Assembly (NCBI RefSeq): GCF_000004825.1
Contig: NW_008805089.1
Location: 620,001 to 684,000 of the forward strand
Source: Heterostelium album PN500
Lineage: Eukaryota > Evosea > Eumycetozoa > Acytosteliales > Acytosteliaceae
Length of the DNA stretch: 64,000 bases
Direction: 5' to 3'
The notes beneath the pieces are model-generated. The model was not told the origin of the DNA, searched no databases, and saw nothing but the letters and a program-made list of their open reading frames with translations. Shown piece by piece: positions 59,640 to 64,000 of this stretch (the first letter of the stretch is position 1; each line of letters opens with the position of its first letter). A program made the position numbers and the translations under genes.

Positions 59640-60460
59640 GTACTTTTAGTAAGAAACTCAGGCTATTGTGTGACCTCATCTTATTAAGAGTAATGTGCTA
59701 TCTATCAGAAATACAACAACATGTTAAGCCTAGCAAAAGTGATTGGGATCTACTTAACCAGATATTTAGACAACAAATTACAAATATACAATCATCTACA
59801 CCATCATCAACACTATCCTCTTCATCATCATCATTACACTCATCGAATAACTATATAGTTAGAGCACCACCCAGTAAGTAACTTATATAAATTTATATTA
59901 CAAACATTATCTAATGATATTCATTATTATTATTATCGTCAACAATAGTAGAACCAATCTCAGCACAAGATGACCCAATTCTCAAAAAAAATACCACCAG
60001 TGGTACAATATAAAACATAGCTTTATCCGATATTAGCAGAAGCCAGGAAGTTATCATCAGTTCAGCTCAATTATCAACACAACAAAACAACAACCAAATC
60101 AATATCAATATCAATATCAATTCAATATCTTTTGTGAATAATAATATAGATAAGATCCCTCAGACCAAGCTCAACCAGTCAGAGACTAACGTCAATGACC
60201 TTAAAACCAAGCTCAACCAGTCAGAGATTGAGATCTATCTATTACAATCAATTACTATGGATATGGTGCAACATTATATACCTAAAGAACTCTACACCAA
60301 CCTCTCTAAATGATGGCAATTCAAAGAGTCAATCCACATCAACTGATGATACCGCTCCAATCCCTAAATCCTCATCCAGCAGTGATGCCACCCCAATGAA
60401 AAGAGGCAGACCTCCAAAGAACTCTACACCAACCTCTCTAAACGATGGCAATTCAAATAA
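59640..60460 (+). pseudogene. Relic of a coiled-coil/AT-hook protein gene
   Basis: The frame from 59640 (EIQQHVKPSKSDWDLLNQIF, then a Ser/Thr run) has a plausible donor at 59876 and acceptor near 59948. It meets an in-frame TAA at 60009-60011, continues with Asn/Ile repeats and duplicated TKLNQSE units to a TGA at 60312-60314, and resumes in another frame. That frame carries an AT-hook (MKRGRPPKN) flanked by two copies of a NSTPTSLNDGNS segment. The relic ends abruptly where the upstream module of family copy C begins (about 60461). At least two disruptions are present. The parent gene is unknown. Confidence 0.5.
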
Positions 60461-60462
60461 AA

Positions 60463-60678
60463 ATTTGTGTGTTCACAAGTTAAAAATAAATTTTTTCCTG
60501 AATATTGAAAAAACTGATGGGGAGTGGTCACACATCATTTAATTAATTAGATTCTCTGTATTTGAAGAACTCTCGACGTTGATCAATCATTTTTTTGAAG
60601 AGTCATTCTATAAATAGAGAAATTTTTTAATGTAAATAATATCACTTTTAATTAAAACATTTTAATAATATCTAAAAA
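60463..60678 (+). promoter_or_regulatory. Conserved upstream module of family copy C
   Basis: Almost the same as 62270-62489 and, in reverse, 19914-20130. A 27-residue frame shared by this block and the D block is a by-product of the DNA repeat, not a protein. Confidence 0.65.
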
Positions 60679-61576
60679 AAGAGAAATCAAATAATTACAA
60701 TAATATTTTCACTTTATCTATTGCTTATTTTTATTGCAAAGAACAATGTTTATGCAATAGATGCTACAAAAAACAATAACAATACTTTTTCCGAATTATC
60801 AACACTCTCTTCAACTTCCTATATATACAATGGAACTTATACAATTACTCAATCAGGTTCCACCAAAATCGAATTGAATTTATCAATTTATTTAATTTAT
60901 TTATTCCCTTCAATTAAAAATATAACAATCAATAATACTGAATGTACCACTATCTCCACCAAAGATCGCCAAATAAGTTGCTATATGTCCAATCAAACAT
61001 CATTGAATGAAGATATCTATCAAGTTCTGATATTTAATGAAACAAATCTGATTATAAATGAAAATGTTAAATTTCAAAGAAGTTTGTATCCAACTTTATA
61101 TTTTTATTACTAAATTTCAACTTTATGTTCTAATAATTAATCTATATTATATATCTATAGAAGTACCATATATATCAAGTGTTTTCTGTAATATAGATGA
61201 AAGGCTAACATATGTAATTGGAAACTTCACAAACCAAACTTATATATCAGCATGTGGTGATTATGACTTTATTAGTTTAAATTCTACAACCATTGTCATT
61301 AGAATCGAAAGTTCAGCAGGAGATCAAAGTTATGTTTATGTAGGCGATGGTGCATCTGATAAGTTCTATTTCACAAGTACCTATAGTTATCACAATAGTA
61401 GAGATGATGAAAGGGAAGGTGCAGCACTTGGAGGAGCACTTGCTATCATTATCATTATAACAATAGTGCCGGTCGTTGTATTTATAATAATAGTTGTAAT
61501 AATTGTTGTATTCACTGTTAGATATTGTAAAAGAAAGAGAAGTCATCCTAAAAACAATATTGAACTCAATGAATAA
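60679..61576 (+). pseudogene. Membrane glycoprotein family copy C, start codon lost
   Basis: Exons 60679..61081 and 61161..61576 have the same lengths (403 and 416 nt) as copies A and D and stay open throughout, but the first codon is AAG where A and D have ATG. No in-frame ATG replaces it before the signal peptide core; the next would remove it. The downstream protein is otherwise whole: signal core, TIG-like half, DQSYVYV (Ser replaces the Cys of A, B and D), membrane span, RYCKRKRS and tail NNIELNE. Either the gene is recently inactivated or translation starts at a non-AUG codon. Confidence 0.7.
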
Positions 61577-62269
61577 ATCAAAATAATAATATTATTAATA
61601 ATAAAGATAAATATCTTTTTTTTTTATTATTGTTATAATACAAATAAATCTATATTCCATGTATCTTTATATTACTTTGAAATTTATAAAATCAAATACT
61701 CTATGTTATGATGAACTCAGATTGAAATCTATATTGATAAAATAACTCATTTTTTGTATCTGGATATTATTATTTAAAAACAACATCCAATTTTTGAATA
61801 TGAATAATAGGAAATTAGAAAATAAAATAAAATTCAATTTTCATTATACTTTTGAATTAACACTTGATAATATGTAATCTAAAGGAAAACAGAATGTTCA
61901 GACAACTTTATTACAGATGGTTTTCATTTATAAATATTCATAATAATTTGCAAAGAAATAAATTTTATGTTTAATAAAATCATTGAACATAAAAGAAATA
62001 GTGCAGTTCAAAAAATTTTCAATAAACTCTTTTAAAACAACTTCAACAAACTTGGTAAACGATAAAAAATGATATATTTTGCAAAACAATTTTATTAATA
62101 AATTTTTAATTAAATTATAAAAATATTTTTATTTGATTTGATAAATTTTTAATTCCATTTAATGACAGTTGGAAAAAAATTAAAATTTGGGGTCAACCAC
62201 TCAAATTTTTTTAATTTGCTTCTGTTTTTCCATGTAATTAAACAAATATTAAAATCCGAAAAAAATAAA
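61577..62269. other. Spacer between family copies C and D, with repeat R
   Basis: Bases 61577-61717 match the 3' flank of copy A (19023-18883 on the minus strand). Repeat R follows. The rest is AT-rich without recognised coding. Confidence 0.5.
61718..61805. repeat. Dispersed 88-bp repeat R, copy 2
   Basis: A near-copy of 18746-18833. Relative to the neighbouring glycoprotein gene its orientation is opposite to that at copy A, so R moved or inverted independently of the gene. Confidence 0.7.
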
Positions 62270-62489
62270 AATTTGTGTGTTCACAAGTTAAAAATAAATT
62301 TTTTCCTGAATATTGAAAAAACTGATGGGGAGTGGTCACACATCATTTAATTAATTAGATTCTCTGTATTTGAAGAACTCTCGACGTTGATCAATCATTT
62401 TTTTGAAGAGTCATTCTATAAATAGAGAAATTTTTAAATGTAAATGATATCACTTTTAATTCAAACATTTTAATAATATAATACTAAAA
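62270..62489 (+). promoter_or_regulatory. Conserved upstream module of family copy D
   Basis: Third copy of the upstream block, with CTATAAATAGAG about 75 bp before the ATG as a possible TATA element. Confidence 0.65.
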
Positions 62490-63379
62490 ATGAAAAATCA
62501 AATAATTACAATAATATTTTCACTTTATCTATTGCTTATTTTTATTGCAAAGAACAATGTCTATGCAATAGATGGTACAAATAACAATAACAATACTTTT
62601 TCCGAATTATCAACACTCTCTTCAACTTCCTATATAAACAATGGAACTTACACAATTACTCAATCAGGTTCCACCAAAATCGAATTGAATTTATCAATTT
62701 ATGTAATTTATTTACTCCCTTCAATTAAAAATATAACAATCAATAATACTGAATGTACCACTATCGCCACCAAAGATCGCCAAATAAGCTGTTATATGTC
62801 CAATCAAACATCATTGAATGAAGATATCTATCAAGTTCTGATATTTAATGAAACAAATCTGATTATAAATGAAAATGTTAAATTTCAAAGAAGTTTGTAT
62901 TAAATGAATTTTTATGCTTTTTTGATCTAATAAATATTAACCTCATATATTATCTAACTATAGAAGTACCGTATATATCAAGTGTTTTCAGTAATATAGA
63001 TGAAAGGCTAACATATGTAATTGGAAACTTCACAAACCAAACTTATATATCAGCATGTGGTTATTATGAATTTATAAGTTTAAATTCTACAACCATTGTT
63101 ATTAGAATCGAAAGTTCAGCAGGAGATCAATGTTATGTTTATGTTGGCGATGGTGAATCTGACAAGTTCTATTTCACAAGTACCTATAGTTATCACGATA
63201 GTAGAGATGATGAAAGGGAAGGTGCAGCACTTGGTCGAGCACTTCTTGTCGTTGCAATTATAATACCAGTGACAGTCGTTGCATTTATAATAATAGTTGT
63301 CGTAATTGTTGTATGCACCATTAGATACTGTAAAAGAAAGAAAACTCTTCCTAAAGCCTATATCGAAGTCAATGAATAA
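62490..63379 (+). CDS. Single-pass membrane glycoprotein, family copy D
   Basis: Exons 62490..62892 and 62964..63379 (phase 1) give 272 aa, the same exon lengths as copy A. MKNQIITIIFSLYLLLIFIA is the signal peptide. The TIG-like half has ITINNTEC, ISCYMSNQ and YQVLIF; the second half has ISACGYYEF and DQCYVYVGDGE. The hydrophobic span is more changed than elsewhere (VVAIIIPVTVVAFIII), followed by RYCKRKKT and tail AYIEVNE. It is intact and probably expressed, since ATG, splice sites and the upstream module are all present. Function unknown; see copy A. Confidence 0.8.
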
Positions 63380-63444
63380 ATCAAAATAACAATGTTAATA
63401 GTAAATGTTTATTTTATATTTCTTATTAAAATATTATTAAAGTG

Positions 63445-64000
63445 TTACTTATTATTTTGTAATTTGTTATAATCCAATTCTCTCAAGTATGATGAACTCA
63501 ATTTGAAATCCGAGCCTTGATCGACACCATCGAAATAGGTAATCTCGTAGATCTCAAGTGGTTTCAAATTGTTTTTAACTCTCTCTTCATTGATGTGCAA
63601 CGCCGTATTCTTTGTCTCTGGTGATACAATAATAACTTCCAACCGATTGCTAACCTTTGTATTTGCATATGGTTCTAATAATCTTAACATCTGGAAAACA
63701 TATACAATTCATTATTAATTAGTATTAAATCATTCATATTTAACTATTATTGTTGTTGTTGTTGTTGTTGTTGATAGTTACATTATATTCAACATATGGA
63801 TTTAAATGTTTCATAAATTTATAGGTGATATCCGATCTCTCTTGGAATGGAGCAATCAGCTCACTGTATTTTTTCGATTTCAAAATGGTGTTATCGGTGA
63901 CACCTATCTCCATGTATTCCGAACAGAGCAGTGCTGCCATCGAAAGCAGAACTTTGTGACCTGGATGGATTCTGTCGAATGTTCCACCGAGTACTGCACC
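63445..64000 (-). CDS. Phosphopantetheine adenylyltransferase (CoA synthase), partial
   Basis: Two exons are visible, 63782..64000 (running off the window) and 63445..63690, joined in phase 0. GAVLGGTFDRIHPGHKVLL is the nucleotidyltransferase signature, with the HxGH-type motif as HPGH. EIGVTDNTILKSKKYSELI, FQERSDITYKFM, LEVIIVSPETKNTALHIN and SSSYLRELD match the eukaryotic PPAT family. The enzyme makes dephospho-CoA from phosphopantetheine and ATP, the penultimate step of CoA synthesis. Whether a dephospho-CoA kinase domain is present cannot be settled: none follows the PPAT domain, which ends at the stop, and the N-terminal part is outside the window. Confidence 0.9.

Noticed and set aside
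62162-62350. Open frame whose last 27 residues recur at 60462-60542
   Set aside because: The shared residues come from the duplicated upstream DNA module, not from a conserved protein.

Overview
The window looks like nuclear DNA of a dictyostelid social amoeba. Intergenic DNA is extremely A+T rich, introns are short AT-rich GT-AG introns, many proteins carry Asn/Gln/Thr/Ser runs written mostly as CAA/AAC/ACA repeats, and a degenerate non-LTR retroelement tail sits directly behind a tRNA gene, a targeting habit known from dictyostelid TRE elements. The species is not determined; highly expressed genes (rpl10a) use many C-ending codons.

Layout. 0.6-3 kb: AcuK/ERT1-type Zn2Cys6 transcription factor. 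3-7.4 kb: accessory DNA with a long hairpin, tRNA-like scraps, an intact tRNA-His(GTG), a truncated retroelement with poly(A) tail and orphan coding scraps. 7.4-9.2 kb: frameshifted F-box-like/LRR gene, then a RhoGAP relic. 9.7-16.5 kb: PH/coiled-coil protein, a SWSAP1-like RecA-fold ATPase, and TFIIS divergent from it. 16.8-20 kb: accessory island with two decayed Cys-rich genes, a partial TFIIS duplication, a thioredoxin-like gene and copy A of a single-pass membrane glycoprotein family. 20.8-57 kb is mostly housekeeping: TTC13-like protein, Rel-like/IPT transcription factor, tandem GH27 alpha-galactosidases, CDK5RAP1/MiaB-type tRNA methylthiotransferase divergent from GatA, a degenerate P-loop protein, RNA 3'-phosphate cyclase, UTP10/HEATR1, a small inverted-repeat element, primase small subunit, ribosomal protein uL1 and a CLU-LRR fusion. 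57-64 kb: a secreted Cys-rich peptide, three more tandem copies (B, C, D) of the membrane glycoprotein family, and the 3' part of a phosphopantetheine adenylyltransferase gene.

The most interesting system is the four-copy family of about 270-280 aa type I membrane glycoproteins (A at 19 kb; B, C, D at 58.6-63.4 kb). All copies share one phase-1 intron; A, C and D also share an upstream module. The N-terminal half has a TIG/IPT-like cysteine pattern, so a role at the cell surface, possibly in recognition, is plausible but unproven. Copy C has lost its start codon. Exon coordinates were derived by hand from reading frames and GT/AG sites. Family assignments come from motif recognition, not from a database search.
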